A DNA stretch of 64,000 bases from JAFDZO01 sp041859205. GTDB lineage: Bacteria > Bacteroidota > Ignavibacteria > Tepidaquicellales > Tepidaquicellaceae. The stretch's first letter is position 1. The number at the start of each line of letters is the position of its first letter. The notes beneath the pieces were generated by a model. The model saw nothing but the letters and a program-made list of their open reading frames with translations. It did not search any database and was not told the origin of the DNA. Both the position numbers and the translations under genes were made by a program. Of this stretch, positions 33,201 to 42,573 are shown one piece after another. Location: contig JBHEKU010000166.1 in assembly GCA_041859205.1 (NCBI GenBank), positions 1 to 64,000 on the forward strand, written 5' to 3'.

Positions 33201-36200
33201 TAATTCCAAAACCTGTACCTACTACTGAACCTTTCACGGAAGATAAAAACGATAACGGTACTCTTGAAGTAGATGAAGACGTGGGGCTTGATACATTAAC
33301 TAATCTTCAGGAACAGCAAAGAGTATTTGAACGATATGGTGATAGAGATGTACTGGGTGGTGATCCGAGCTTAGATGATAATGGCGATGGAAATGGTATT
33401 AATTACGACATATTAAACGGAACACAAAATAACAGATTCTACGACGGTGGTAATAAGCCCGATACAGAAGATCTTAACAAAAACGGTACGCTCGATAAAA
33501 CAGATGCATACAGAACATATTCGGTATCACTTGATACCGTCAATAATACACGTATTGTAGGAAGAGGCTCGAACGGATGGGCGCAGTACAGAATTCCTTT
33601 ATCGGAATTCAGTGGAATAGTTGATAATGCCGGACTTAACAATGTGCAGTATGTTAGAATCTGGGTAACCGGATTAACAGATACATTGAGAATTGCTTTA
33701 GTTGATGTAAATTTAGTCGGTAATCAATGGGTAAAACCAAAAAAACTTGGTGTTCCAACTGATACAACTTACAGTATTTCTATTGTGAGCATTGAAGAAA
33801 ATCCGCAGATATATCAAAGCCCTGTAGGCGGAGATATTTTAAGGCAGACAGTTATAAACCAGAATTCTGCAAATACAAAATCTAACGAATCATCATTATC
33901 TATTGATGTAAGAAATCTCTCTACTAATGGAGAGAGAAAGTATGCAAGAAAAGATTACGGCTCGGCTCCGCTGGATTTGTTCAATTACAAAAGAATGAAA
34001 TTATTTGTGAACGGTGACCCGACCTTTAATTATACAAACGAAAATATTTATGATGCTGCTATGGTAGTTCGTTTCGGTACTGACTCAAATAATTATTATG
34101 AATACCGCGCACCGGTACATCCTGACGTTCGTCCGGGTCAGCCGTGGAATGCGCAGAACGAAGTCACAATTAATTTCTCAGACTTAGCGGCAATAAAGCT
34201 GGCACGCGATACTTCCGGAATATCTCAGGCATTCCCCGTACCTAACGGTCCTCCGGGGTCATATTATATTATAAAGGGAAATCCCGCTCTTAATATTATT
34301 CGTGAAATTGTTCTCGGTGTGGAAAAGAACCGGAGCTCACTTAATACATCACTGACTGGTAGTACATGGTTCAACGAAATACGGCTATTGAAAGTGAACG
34401 ATGATAACGGCTATGCGTATAACTTCTCTGCAGGGCTTAAGCTTTCAGACCTTATGCTGATGAATCTGAATTACTCTAAAGTTGACCCGAACTTTCACGC
34501 TATTGATGAAAGGGAAGGCTCAAGGAAAACAGGGCAGAACTGGGACCTTAGCGCAACGTTCAATGCTCATAAACTGATTAATAATGCATTTGTATCTTTA
34601 TTCGGTTCTGAAAAATGGGCGAATTTTATAAACATGCCGATTACTTTCAGGCATAGTGAAAATTTAGTAAAACCGAGATACTTCCCGGGAACTGACGTAG
34701 AAGTTACAACTGCGGCAGATCAAAAATATGCACAGGTTCTGAGTTCGCCTAACGGCACTGAAGAGGATGCAAGAAGACAGAGTGAGAATCTAATTTTTGA
34801 ATCTCAGTCACTTGGTGTGCAGAACAGCATAAATATTTCAGGAATGTCTTTTAATATTCCAATAGATAATTATATTTTTAAAAATATTCTTAACCGCTTC
34901 CAGTTTAATGTTAATGCAAATCTGGCAGATTCACGTAATGAGACTTATGCATCACAAAGCGATTTCCAGCTCACCGGCGGTGTAGCTTTTGCAACTGATT
35001 TCGGAATCAGTGATAAGCTGCATTTGAATCTTGGTAAGCTGCTTCCGTTCGGTGAAAAATATAAAGAGGCAAAACTATACTTCTTCTTTCCATTCATAGG
35101 TCTTACGCCTTTATTCACCAGTAATTTTACAGCAGCTTCAGATTTTAGCAGAACTAAAAATGAAAAACAGCAGAGAAAGCTTGCCAACCCTGATGCTATA
35201 ACAAGATTATTCGGGGCAAACAGAAGTTTTGGTATGGACTGGAAATTTATTGAGAACTGGATTGTAGATCTGACCGGAAGCTATCAGTTCAGAGCAGGCA
35301 GTGACCTTACAGGATTTGAAACATATCTGGATAGCGCCAGAACACAAAGGCCGACAGGTGAAATTGTAGATGATATATTCTTTAATAACGGATTTATTAA
35401 TTTTGGAAAAGACCTTACTTATACTCAGTCAGTATTGGTGCATCCCAAATTTAATTTCCCTGTAATTGATAAGTTCCTTACATTCAATCTTGATTATAAT
35501 GTTACATACGGATGGACAGACCCGAATACGACAACTAACTTAGGTTACAATGTCGGATTCCAGAATTCTGTAACATCAGGCGCAACGGTAAAGCTATCGG
35601 AGCTGTTCTCTATTTTCAAAAAGAGTGATACTCCTCCGGGCACAAATCCTACAGGTGAAGAAGATAAATTCAGAAATAAACTGTACAAACGCAATTCTTA
35701 TCTGAGAAGTGATTCTACTTCAAGCGGAAAGACTGACCCCGCAGAACTGCTAAAAGTATTTAAAACATTTTTACCTGAAAATATTACTGTATCTGTTACG
35801 CAGTCAAATCAGGTATTCAATACAAATATCAGCGGCCGACCGGGCTTTGCAAACTTCTGGCTTTATCCGACTGCAAATGAGCAGTATGGTCCATCCAGAA
35901 CTTATCAGCTGGGGCTGGGAAGGGATCCGGGACTTAGAACAGGTAATGTTAATAATCTAACCGATTCTTATAATCTCAATAACGATTTACAGTTCAGCAC
36001 TACTATCAGTCCTATTTTCCCTGAAGCCGTACGTATGGGTGTTACCTTTAAAACTTCATGGGGAAATAATACAAACAGGCTATTCAGTACTAATAAATTT
36101 GGTATAGATACAGCTACATCCAGCATATCCAATCTTCGCACAAAAGCTATATCAACATTCTTTGTCGGCGATGTGGAGAAGTTTACAATAGAAGGGGATT

Positions 36201-36898
36201 CAACTTCAGGCAGATTCTTTGCAGATGCAGTAAAGACTAATCTTGCCGGAATTCCATTCCCGAACTGGACACTTACTATTTCAGGACTCGAAAAGTTTCC
36301 GCTGTTTGCTGAATTTGCGCAGTCAGTTACTTTAGATAATAGTTTCCAGTCAGAGTACAGCGAAGGAACTACTTCAGATATATCAGATTACACAACAGTA
36401 ACAAATCAGAGAGTTGTTCAGAGCTTCAGCCCGCTTATCGGTCTGAACTTCAATTTCAAGCAGTTAATGGGCGGTAATTTTACAGCTAACTTTAAATACA
36501 ATAAGGCTGTATCTTACATTATAAATCCGCAGTCAAGCCTTATCCAGTCAACAAATACAAATGACTGGAGCATAAATGCAAATTATACAAAGTCCGGGTT
36601 CGATATTCCGCTGTTCGGATTATCTTTAAAGAACGATATTTCATTTGCCCTGACGATTGCAAGAACGCTTAACGATCCGATAGACTATGTATATCCAAGA
36701 GGAGTAAGGGAAAAACGTCCGGGCGCAGGTTCAAGCCAGATGACAATAAATCCGTCAGTTCAGTACAGTTTGAGCTCGAAAGTAACGATGCAGTTATTCT
36801 ATAAATACATCAAAACTCAGCCGACGGAAAACACCGTTGCCATTACTCCAAGGACGTCAAACGAAGGCGGTTTGAATATTAAAATTACAATTCAGTAA
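30206..36898 (+). CDS. sprA: SprA, outer-membrane channel of the type IX secretion system
   Basis: A 2230-residue protein starting at TTG, with signal peptide ending DAHAQ at about residue 32. Its size, a single giant beta-barrel with long extracellular inserts, and SprA-typical stretches identify it as the type IX translocon that exports proteins with C-terminal sorting domains: VPIDAYLKLLS-like head, GKVGDKLSIDADWNTTRTFDFENQL, EAGNVSLDTKNSLVQSSQALFGI, GYAYNFSAGLKLSD, FTFKGEFAMITGDPN and the end EGGLNIKITIQ. Three such cargo proteins are in this window. It ends with a terminator at 36955 and is probably read alone. SprA homologues are usually about 2400 residues, so this one is of normal length. 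Confidence 0.93.
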   Translation: MKLKSNITFQSTLFLLAILVTFIASFGDAHAQGRRGKDIIIITGNPLDSSFTSVLDSVDKARQDSIRRLPVDSTARIKYFKYIAPYNYGTKPNTTLSPIILGGSSEIKYEVQFDSLNNVIIRETFNGEDIKAPLVMPIDAYLKLLSREKQRSIFSDIVNAKFQGNTQDDLSKLFEKITNITIPLPFKSETIFGPPTINLSINGIIDITASYQKISSEITSAVTPDNTQNNINFKQDVQVTARGKVGDKLSIDADWNTTRTFDFENQLKLRYDGYADEVIQKIEAGNVSLDTKNSLVQSSQALFGIRGEFKLGPLTLTTVISQKKSKQETKDFSGGSSQQESSINIAQYSDNHYFLDTAYKSNFVDYMADGFLEPGPNQDRQVSSENFEVWVQTTNTTADRKNASLIIDLPAIQDVPGGVYDTSYYRPDQIQGKRYFGLFRKLSPTEYTVNPQAGFVSLKTVVNDGDFIGVSYKEVGTGKRYGTNSVEFTQATLVLKMVKAGNINPATDTLAWALKMKNIYRLNVSRIVEDGFEFNVNYVNPSTLTPSPSLPNGKQVLEVVGLDKFVGKGPEQRPDNYFDFLAGRTVNTETGDIIFPTLQPFLDPILAATVGPTTPNGDTTLIFPEIYTQLKSTAQQSSNNSKYIIKWKARGEATGSPTVNLGFNVVEGSVTVKVGETPLVLNQDYVVDYTTGTVTIKNAAALSSKDLKISYEQNELFSLASKTFIGARADYKISDKTSLGLTYVNLKQETLNDKVRIGEEPTNNSMFGVDFTTEIKSKLLTKFVNLLPGFNSKEESGFTFKGEFAMITGDPNTKKSNIPSDNNEAVAYVDDMEGSKKIISLGSNYSTWTASSIPVNYTVPGFTSAPDSIKQSYRGRMRWYNIPNDVSIKDIYPLRDVAAGQDRVTPFYITYNPNDRGQYNYNARYNNTYNPTVYQDTMLQHKAETFNGIMKYLNTSTTDLENENINFIEFSMRVASGTSLVGNTRAKLNIDLGLISEQVIPKPVPTTEPFTEDKNDNGTLEVDEDVGLDTLTNLQEQQRVFERYGDRDVLGGDPSLDDNGDGNGINYDILNGTQNNRFYDGGNKPDTEDLNKNGTLDKTDAYRTYSVSLDTVNNTRIVGRGSNGWAQYRIPLSEFSGIVDNAGLNNVQYVRIWVTGLTDTLRIALVDVNLVGNQWVKPKKLGVPTDTTYSISIVSIEENPQIYQSPVGGDILRQTVINQNSANTKSNESSLSIDVRNLSTNGERKYARKDYGSAPLDLFNYKRMKLFVNGDPTFNYTNENIYDAAMVVRFGTDSNNYYEYRAPVHPDVRPGQPWNAQNEVTINFSDLAAIKLARDTSGISQAFPVPNGPPGSYYIIKGNPALNIIREIVLGVEKNRSSLNTSLTGSTWFNEIRLLKVNDDNGYAYNFSAGLKLSDLMLMNLNYSKVDPNFHAIDEREGSRKTGQNWDLSATFNAHKLINNAFVSLFGSEKWANFINMPITFRHSENLVKPRYFPGTDVEVTTAADQKYAQVLSSPNGTEEDARRQSENLIFESQSLGVQNSINISGMSFNIPIDNYIFKNILNRFQFNVNANLADSRNETYASQSDFQLTGGVAFATDFGISDKLHLNLGKLLPFGEKYKEAKLYFFFPFIGLTPLFTSNFTAASDFSRTKNEKQQRKLANPDAITRLFGANRSFGMDWKFIENWIVDLTGSYQFRAGSDLTGFETYLDSARTQRPTGEIVDDIFFNNGFINFGKDLTYTQSVLVHPKFNFPVIDKFLTFNLDYNVTYGWTDPNTTTNLGYNVGFQNSVTSGATVKLSELFSIFKKSDTPPGTNPTGEEDKFRNKLYKRNSYLRSDSTSSGKTDPAELLKVFKTFLPENITVSVTQSNQVFNTNISGRPGFANFWLYPTANEQYGPSRTYQLGLGRDPGLRTGNVNNLTDSYNLNNDLQFSTTISPIFPEAVRMGVTFKTSWGNNTNRLFSTNKFGIDTATSSISNLRTKAISTFFVGDVEKFTIEGDSTSGRFFADAVKTNLAGIPFPNWTLTISGLEKFPLFAEFAQSVTLDNSFQSEYSEGTTSDISDYTTVTNQRVVQSFSPLIGLNFNFKQLMGGNFTANFKYNKAVSYIINPQSSLIQSTNTNDWSINANYTKSGFDIPLFGLSLKNDISFALTIARTLNDPIDYVYPRGVREKRPGAGSSQMTINPSVQYSLSSKVTMQLFYKYIKTQPTENTVAITPRTSNEGGLNIKITIQ

Positions 36899-36954
36899 CG
36901 CATCATAATCGCTTTAAATATAAGGCGATTATGTATTGAGATATAAAACAATTT

Positions 36955-36975
36955 TGGGGCGAAAGCCCCATTTTT
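36955..36975 (+). terminator. Rho-independent terminator of sprA
   Basis: TGGGGC-GAAA-GCCCCA followed by TTTTT, a tetraloop hairpin. A second AT-richer inverted repeat (ATAATCGC/GCGATTAT) lies just before it. Confidence 0.85.
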
Positions 36976-37064
36976 ATAAATTGGAAATTCTCTGAAGTTT
37001 AATATGAGGATTAAATATTAATTTGCTACAATCTGGAATTATAGAAACGCCACTTGTTCACTTG

Positions 37065-39492
37065 TTACTGTTTTAAAAATTCATATTCGTAAACTTTCGG
37101 TTCTAGTTTGTTGGCGAGTTGTCTTAATCTTTCTCTTAGGTCGCCTATTAGTTTCATATATGTTTCGTCTGAACTATTATTGTTCATTTTTCCGGCTTCA
37201 TTCCTGCCTTGAAAGTATTCTCTAATGTCGTAAAGTGAAGCATTAATATTACAATCGGGTTGTATATGATAGTATCTCCAAAGTTTACGGCCTGCATCAA
37301 AGACGGCTGTTGCCTCTTGCGAAAATTTCAGTTTGCTTATTTTTTGAGTTTTAGTTCCGAATAAATCATCGTTGTTTTCAGGTTTAATTTTACCGTTTAT
37401 GAATTGTGTCATAAAGTTACTGTCAAATTTCTCTCTGGAATTTACTTCCTGTTCGGTGAAAGGAATCCAGTGGTTTATGCTATGACATGATTGAATATTG
37501 TTTGTAAACAAAGCATATACTAAACAGTTATTTTGAAAATCATTATCATTTGCCCAATCTGGCTTAGGATATAAATATTGATCCCTATCATTAATCCAGG
37601 TGGGCACGATAATATTTCGTAGAGTGAAATAAATTGACACTTGGATTAAATTGTTTCTTGTTATTTCGGTTACTTTAGATTCACGGAAGTCGCTATCTGA
37701 AGGTTTACTTGTAATAAAGATCGTCCTGTTTTGCTGAACGTCAGTTCCTTGAATTCTAAGGTAGCCTATTCTTTCTCCTTTTTTATCAAAATATTTCCTT
37801 AACCAATCTATAATAAAATTACCCTTTTTAGAAGTGTAGAATGTTTTTGTGCAGTCGAGCCAATAATTCAAAAGAGAATTATCAGTAAGAACAATATCAA
37901 GTTCAGTGTTAGAAATATCTTTTTTAGAACTTAGATTCCATATTATAAAACTTATAGGAAATTCTCCTTTGACATTATCAAATGTATTTGATCGACAAAC
38001 AAAGCCAGCGGCTTTTTCTGCTCTAAAATACGTTCTAAACTTTTCAAAATTTTGAGAATTTATATATTTTAATTTGCTAAATGAAGCAAGCTTGCAACCT
38101 GAAATCTCATTGCAAATTCTGATAAAAAACTGTACGAAAAGTTCATTTATTGCACTTCCGATAACATCTTTGTACTTTTCATAAATTTTTGTATTTGAAC
38201 TAACGCCTTGCTTACTTTTAAGTCCATAACTTGTTGCTTCCGCATATGGCGGATTAATATAAACAAGTAACTTTTTTCTTTTTTCAGGATTGTTGATTAT
38301 GTCCAGTAATGGTCTTGGTAACTTACTGAAATCATCATTTAAGAAGTCAAACTGAAAAACATGGTCATCCAATAAGTTTGCGCCGTTTTTTATACGGTCG
38401 TGCATAACTTCCACGTCTTGCTTATCCAAGGTTGACGCCCAAATGTTATACTTATTAGTTAGCCCTGTAAGCATATTGCCTGTGCCTGCAGCGCAGTCCC
38501 AAACATAAAATTCGTCTTGCCAGTCTTCGCCTAATGCATCAGTCAAGTACTTTTGAGAAAGTTCTACCCAAATTTGTGGAGTAAAAAAACTTCCTTTACG
38601 TTCTCTTACATCTTGAGGAACAAGTAAATCTCTACGTTCGACAATGTAATCCCAATATTCTTCTTTTGGTGGCCGGTTGTATTTATTCCAAAATTGTGTA
38701 TGAGCAACTTGCTTATCAGTGAAGTCAGTTCGTTTACTATTGAACATTCCTGCTTCATCCAGTTTTCTGTCAAGTTCGTAATGGTCGTGTCTCAGTAAAA
38801 CAAAAAGTTTTTCTTTTAAAGAATTATTATCTTGTGAAAGTAAGTCGGCAAGATAAAAGTCACCGTCAATTATTCCTGTTTTTTTTTGCTATGTCCCAGT
38901 TAACCGCGATGGAAGGTTTTACAGCTTGAAGCCATTTGTTGTAGATGACCATAAAATTGTTTTTGTCAATTTTAGTTTTGGTCAAGCCGACTTTGCCGAC
39001 AATGAAATTCTTTTTAATGAATTTTTTTAGTTCACGTTCGTCATTTAAGAAATCAAAGAGTAAGGCTTTGCTGTCAATTACTGTTTTTACTTTTTCGTGA
39101 ACGAGTTTAAACTCTTTTGTTGTGTGGTTTGAGGGTGTTACATTCCAATTGAAGTCATTTATATAAAAAACTTCGTGAATATCGTTATATGGAATAAAAG
39201 CAATTTTTTCTCCGTCAAATGCCCCTAACATAAAAGGAGGCAAAAACTTGTCAAATGTCCTTGCCTTTCCAATTGTCAGTATGAGTTGAACGAGCGATTT
39301 GTAAATATCTGACGAACCTTTTTTTGCTTCAGCCCAAAGTAAAGATTCCTGTTCATACAGCGCTGTTTGGCTTTGGCGTATGCATACACAAAAGTCTACA
39401 TTGCCAATGATTTTAGTGCAGTCGTAGAGCCAAAAATAGTCTTCAGTAACTTTGTTTTTTAGTTCTTCTTCACTTATGTTTTGATACTTCAT
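37065..39492 (-). pseudogene. Type IIG restriction-modification gene split by a one-base frameshift in poly-A
   Basis: Two minus-strand frames belong to one gene. The first (39492-38866, 208 residues) is a PD-(D/E)xK nuclease domain, with D33 in NVDFCV and E55-A-K57 in LLWAEAKKG. It ends at a run of nine A (38879-38887) with IAKKNRNN. Removing one A continues into an open frame reading IAKKTGIIDGDFYLADLLS that runs through to the second frame (38747-37065, 560 residues). That part is an N6-adenine methyltransferase, with FFTPQIWVELS, DCAAGTGNM and NPPYAE. The joined protein would be 808 residues, typical for Eco57I-like fused enzymes. As sequenced, the gene gives only a nuclease fragment unless slippage restores it. 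It could be phase-variable, decayed or a base-call error. Confidence 0.8.
38879..38887. repeat. Nine-base homopolymer at the frameshift
   Basis: T9 on the plus strand (A9 on the coding strand) lies exactly where the reading frame of the type IIG enzyme is lost. Such runs slip readily in replication and transcription. Confidence 0.85.
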
Positions 39493-39543
39493 TTTCCTCT
39501 ACGTTCGTCTATTACAATGTCGTTTTACAATTTGTACAAACGC

Positions 39544-40584
39544 TTACTTATCTGAAACCTTTATCTCGCCGCTGATAATTTTTGCTCTAACTTCTTCAAC
39601 TTTTTTATGCACATCTTCAGGAATTAAATTTTTATTTGTTGCATCATAAACGTAATCAACGCCTTTCTCTTTAAGCCCGAGAGTCTTTGCGCCGCGTTCG
39701 AATTTATTTTCACGAAGCTCTTTTATAGCTGTATAAACTGCCTGGTCAACCATTTTCACCATGCTGGTAAGAACGTATCCCGGAGCTTCTTTTGACTGGT
39801 CAAGGTCAACTCCGATAGCCAATTTTTTCTTCTCTCTTGCTGCTTCAAATAATCCTAAGCCCGATAAGCCCGAGGCATGATAAATAATATCTGCGCCTTT
39901 ATCATATTGGCTGAGGCAGATTTCTTTTCCTTTGCCCGGATTTTTAAATCCGTCAGGGTTAACACTTACGTATGCAGAATAAATTTCGCAGTTCGGATTG
40001 CCGTATTTCACGCCCTGCTTAAAGCCTGCTTCAAATTTTCTTATTAAGGCAGATTCCATACCGCCTAAAAATCCAACTTTATTTGTCTTTGTAGTCAATG
40101 CTGCTAAGTAGCCGACAAGAAACGAACCTTCTTCTTCTTTGAACTCAAGCGCCTGAAGATTTGCAGGTATCATTGTCTTTTCATCTATGGAGTAATCCAC
40201 GCATGCAAATTTTTTATCAGTGAATTCAGTAGCAACTTTTGTAATATCTTCAGTGAAAATAAATCCAACGCCGAATACAATTGAAATGCCCTGTTTGAAA
40301 GCAAGTTTTCTCAAAGCTGCTTCTCTATCTGAGCCGTCACCCGGATCGATAACTTCGAAGTCAATGCCCATATCTTTTTTAGCGCGTTCAAGTCCGTTAT
40401 ATGCAGCATCATTGAATGATTTATCGCCGCGTCCGCCGACATCGAATACAAGCCCTGCTTTTATAGGTGCGTCTTTCGGTACATCCGATTTATCTTTTTC
40501 CGAGCAGCCGTTGAAGGTTGCCAGAAAAATTATTGCCGGAATAAGTGCAAGTGAGAAGAGAAATAGTCCGAGAGATTTTTTCAT
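39544..40584 (-). CDS. BMP-family nucleoside-binding lipoprotein of an ABC transporter
   Basis: A 346-residue lipoprotein with signal peptide and lipobox ending FNGC (Cys 27). The mature part is a BMP/PnrA-type binding protein, with GLVFDVGGRGDKSFNDAAYNG at the N-terminus, FKEEEGSFLVGYLAALTTK, VGFLGGMESALIRKFEAGF and IYHASGLSGLGLFEAAR. This family binds purine or pyrimidine nucleosides. That fits the two genes before it, thymidine kinase and cytidine deaminase, on the same strand with 51 and 27 base gaps. ATP-binding and permease genes of the transporter are not in this window. The Fe-S-free, ribose-like fold is known for the family. Confidence 0.88.
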   Translation of the reverse strand: MKKSLGLFLFSLALIPAIIFLATFNGCSEKDKSDVPKDAPIKAGLVFDVGGRGDKSFNDAAYNGLERAKKDMGIDFEVIDPGDGSDREAALRKLAFKQGISIVFGVGFIFTEDITKVATEFTDKKFACVDYSIDEKTMIPANLQALEFKEEEGSFLVGYLAALTTKTNKVGFLGGMESALIRKFEAGFKQGVKYGNPNCEIYSAYVSVNPDGFKNPGKGKEICLSQYDKGADIIYHASGLSGLGLFEAAREKKKLAIGVDLDQSKEAPGYVLTSMVKMVDQAVYTAIKELRENKFERGAKTLGLKEKGVDYVYDATNKNLIPEDVHKKVEEVRAKIISGEIKVSDK

Positions 40585-40635
40585 AGATTGAATTTGTTTT
40601 GCAAATTTATTTATTAAAAACTATTTATAAAAATT

Positions 40636-41211
40636 TTATTCGTTCGGGATTGTATGGTGAAGCCTGCACCGCGCTTCGTAATGGTCTTTTGCGCCGACAA
40701 GTACTTTATCACTGCTGGCCGTATTGCGCTGAGTCCTGTTTGCAGGCGCTCCGCATATTACACAGATTGCCATTGCCTTGGTAACGTACTCTGCAACTGC
40801 AAGCAGCTTCGGCATAGGGTCGAAAGGCTGCGCGCGGTAATCCTGGTCAAGCCCGGCAACAATTACACGCTTGCCCGAATCAGCCAGCCGCTGGCAAACG
40901 TCAACTAGGTTTTCGCTGAAGAACTGCGCTTCATCTATGCCTATTACTTCGTAGTCAAAACTTTTTTCAAGTATCTCTTCTGCGTTCTCTATCATTTCGG
41001 ACGGGTAGGACTGCTCGCTGTGAGAAACTATTTCTTCATTGCTGTAGCGGGTATCTATCTTTGGTTTAAAAACTTTTACCCGCTGCCTTGCAATTTCTGC
41101 GCGGCGTATTCTTCTTATAAGCTCTTCTGTTTTGCCCGAAAACATGCTTCCGCATACAACTTCTATGTGTCCGCTTTTTTTAAACGTGCGGATTTGTAAA
41201 GATTCGTTCAA
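40636..41211 (-). CDS. tdk: Thymidine kinase (type II)
   Basis: A 191-residue enzyme that phosphorylates thymidine to dTMP with ATP in the cytosol. The P-loop is GSMFSGKT (residues 21-28), the catalytic site is IDEAQFF with E94, and the zinc site uses C150, C153, C182 and H185. The lasso region (VICGAPANRTQRN to HYEARC) is complete. It starts at TTG and is the middle gene of a nucleoside salvage operon. The extra 12 residues before the core are usual for the Bacteroidota enzymes. Confidence 0.95.
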   Translation of the reverse strand: MNESLQIRTFKKSGHIEVVCGSMFSGKTEELIRRIRRAEIARQRVKVFKPKIDTRYSNEEIVSHSEQSYPSEMIENAEEILEKSFDYEVIGIDEAQFFSENLVDVCQRLADSGKRVIVAGLDQDYRAQPFDPMPKLLAVAEYVTKAMAICVICGAPANRTQRNTASSDKVLVGAKDHYEARCRLHHTIPNE

Positions 41212-41238
41212 AGTAATTTATCCGGTTAAAAATTAAAA

Positions 41239-41652
41239 TTATTTTAAAGTAAAACTATAGGGAAGTAAATCTTTTAGTTTATGAACTTCGTACTTCTCAG
41301 GTGAAATCGCCAGTATAACAGTAAGCTGCGGATTGAATTCAACCATGAACTGCCTGCACACTCCGCATGGAAAAACAAATTCATCGTACGATGATGTGAT
41401 GGCAATTGCGCGCAAATCCTTTTCGCCCTCTGATAGCGCTTTTGTAAATGCAACTCTCTCTGCGCATATAGTGGCAGGGAAGGATGCGTTTTCAATGTTA
41501 GTGCCTGTGTAAATTTTGCCGCTGCCGGCTAAAACTGCTGCGCCGACTTTGAAGTTTGAGTATGGGGAGTACGAGTGTTTCCTTACTGCCAGTGCCTCTT
41601 CAATCAGCTTTGTGTAGTACGGCGTGATGTCTGTAATGTTCTCTTTTGTCAA
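41239..41652 (-). CDS. cdd: Cytidine deaminase
   Basis: A 137-residue homotetrameric type cytidine deaminase converting (deoxy)cytidine to (deoxy)uridine. Zinc ligands are C63 in TICAERVAF and C96, C99 in PCGVCRQ, with E65 as the catalytic proton shuttle. NIENASFPATICAE and the SPYSNFKVGAA head are standard. It starts at TTG. It is the first gene of the salvage operon with tdk and the BMP lipoprotein, so cells likely take up nucleosides and deaminate or phosphorylate them. Confidence 0.95.
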   Translation of the reverse strand: MTKENITDITPYYTKLIEEALAVRKHSYSPYSNFKVGAAVLAGSGKIYTGTNIENASFPATICAERVAFTKALSEGEKDLRAIAITSSYDEFVFPCGVCRQFMVEFNPQLTVILAISPEKYEVHKLKDLLPYSFTLK

Positions 41653-41710
41653 ATTATAGTCTTATAATGGGTAATATATTTATTTCTTTCTATATTATCT
41701 ACGCAATCTG

Positions 41711-41759
41711 AATTATGAGTTATGAATTATGAGTTATGAGTTATGAGTTATGAATTCTT
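41711..41759. repeat. 7-nt-period tract (AGTTATG units)
   Basis: Seven 7-base units: AATTATG, AGTTATG, AATTATG, then three AGTTATG and AATTCTT. Confidence 0.85.
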
Positions 41760-41814
41760 GTGTACTTGTCATCCCGCACTTGATGCGGGATCCAATCATT
41801 TGTATCGCTAGGTA

Positions 41815-41835
41815 GAGACGCAATACTTGCGTCTC
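41815..41835. repeat. GAGACGC palindrome, copy 2
   Basis: Arms GAGACGCAA and TTGCGTCTC with a 3-base centre TAC. Same family as 2205-2230 and 44214-44239. Confidence 0.85.
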
Positions 41836-42061
41836 GAAAGTTGAAACGCAAAGAGCGCAAAGATAATCGCGAAGCACGCAAAGTTTTTAGTAAATGTTTA
41901 TGTTTCACTAACAATCCGCCATGGCGGATCATTCCCGCCCCGCATCAGGTGCGGGATAATCTCCGGCGAAATCCAATCAATTTTTGATTTCAAAAAAGTC
42001 GGGAAATAGTCGGATTTTATTTACCACGAAAACACAAAACGCACAAAATTTCACAAAAATA

Positions 42062-42096
42062 AATCTTAAATCTGACATCTTAAATCTTAAATGAAT
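42062..42096. repeat. 7-nt-period tract (AATCTTA units)
   Basis: Units AATCTTA, AATCTGA, CATCTTA, AATCTTA, AATGAAT. It is flanked by GTCGG joiner words. Confidence 0.7.
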
Positions 42097-42573
42097 TTGG
42101 TCGGATTTTGTTTTGCTCATCATTGTAAAAACAATACTGAAAATTTTTAATTTTAAAAAGTCGGGTTTTGGTCGGGTTATTATGTAAAGTTGAACTTATA
42201 CCAAAACCTCATTCGTTTCCCTATAATATAAACAGAAATGAGTTATAAAATAAGAAGAGCTTACATATTGCTACTAATAGGTAAATAATTGTAAAAATTA
42301 CTTGACACGGATTTCCACACTTCACTATATTCTTTTTTAAACCTTTGACTTTATGTAAATATTTCTTAAATTAGTATTTAATACAACAATTAATAGCAAA
42401 TTATAGGATAAAATTTACAGTTTTTGTTTTTATCGCATAAATACAAAAGAAGTTTTTTTAAATTTATTCTTTTTTCTAATTCGATTTTTTTTAATTGATT
42501 AAAAAGATATTTAGTCATAAATTAATATTATTACCCTTAAAACCCTTTTATTAAATATTAGTAAAATTTGCAT

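Larger units (their letters stand above)
41653..42573. other. Repeat-rich gene-free region
   Basis: About 920 bases without a gene. It contains the AGTTATG 7-nt tract, CCCGCA hairpins, a GAGACGC palindrome, the words AACGCAAAGAGCGCAAAG and ACGAAAACACAAAA, the AATCTTA 7-nt tract and GTCGGATTTT/GTCGGGTTTT joiners. The last 350 bases are plain AT-rich DNA before the propeller gene. Confidence 0.65.

Noticed and set aside
38866..39492. Nuclease domain as a separate small gene
   Set aside because: The open frame continues past the poly-A run into the methyltransferase without a stop, so it is one split gene.
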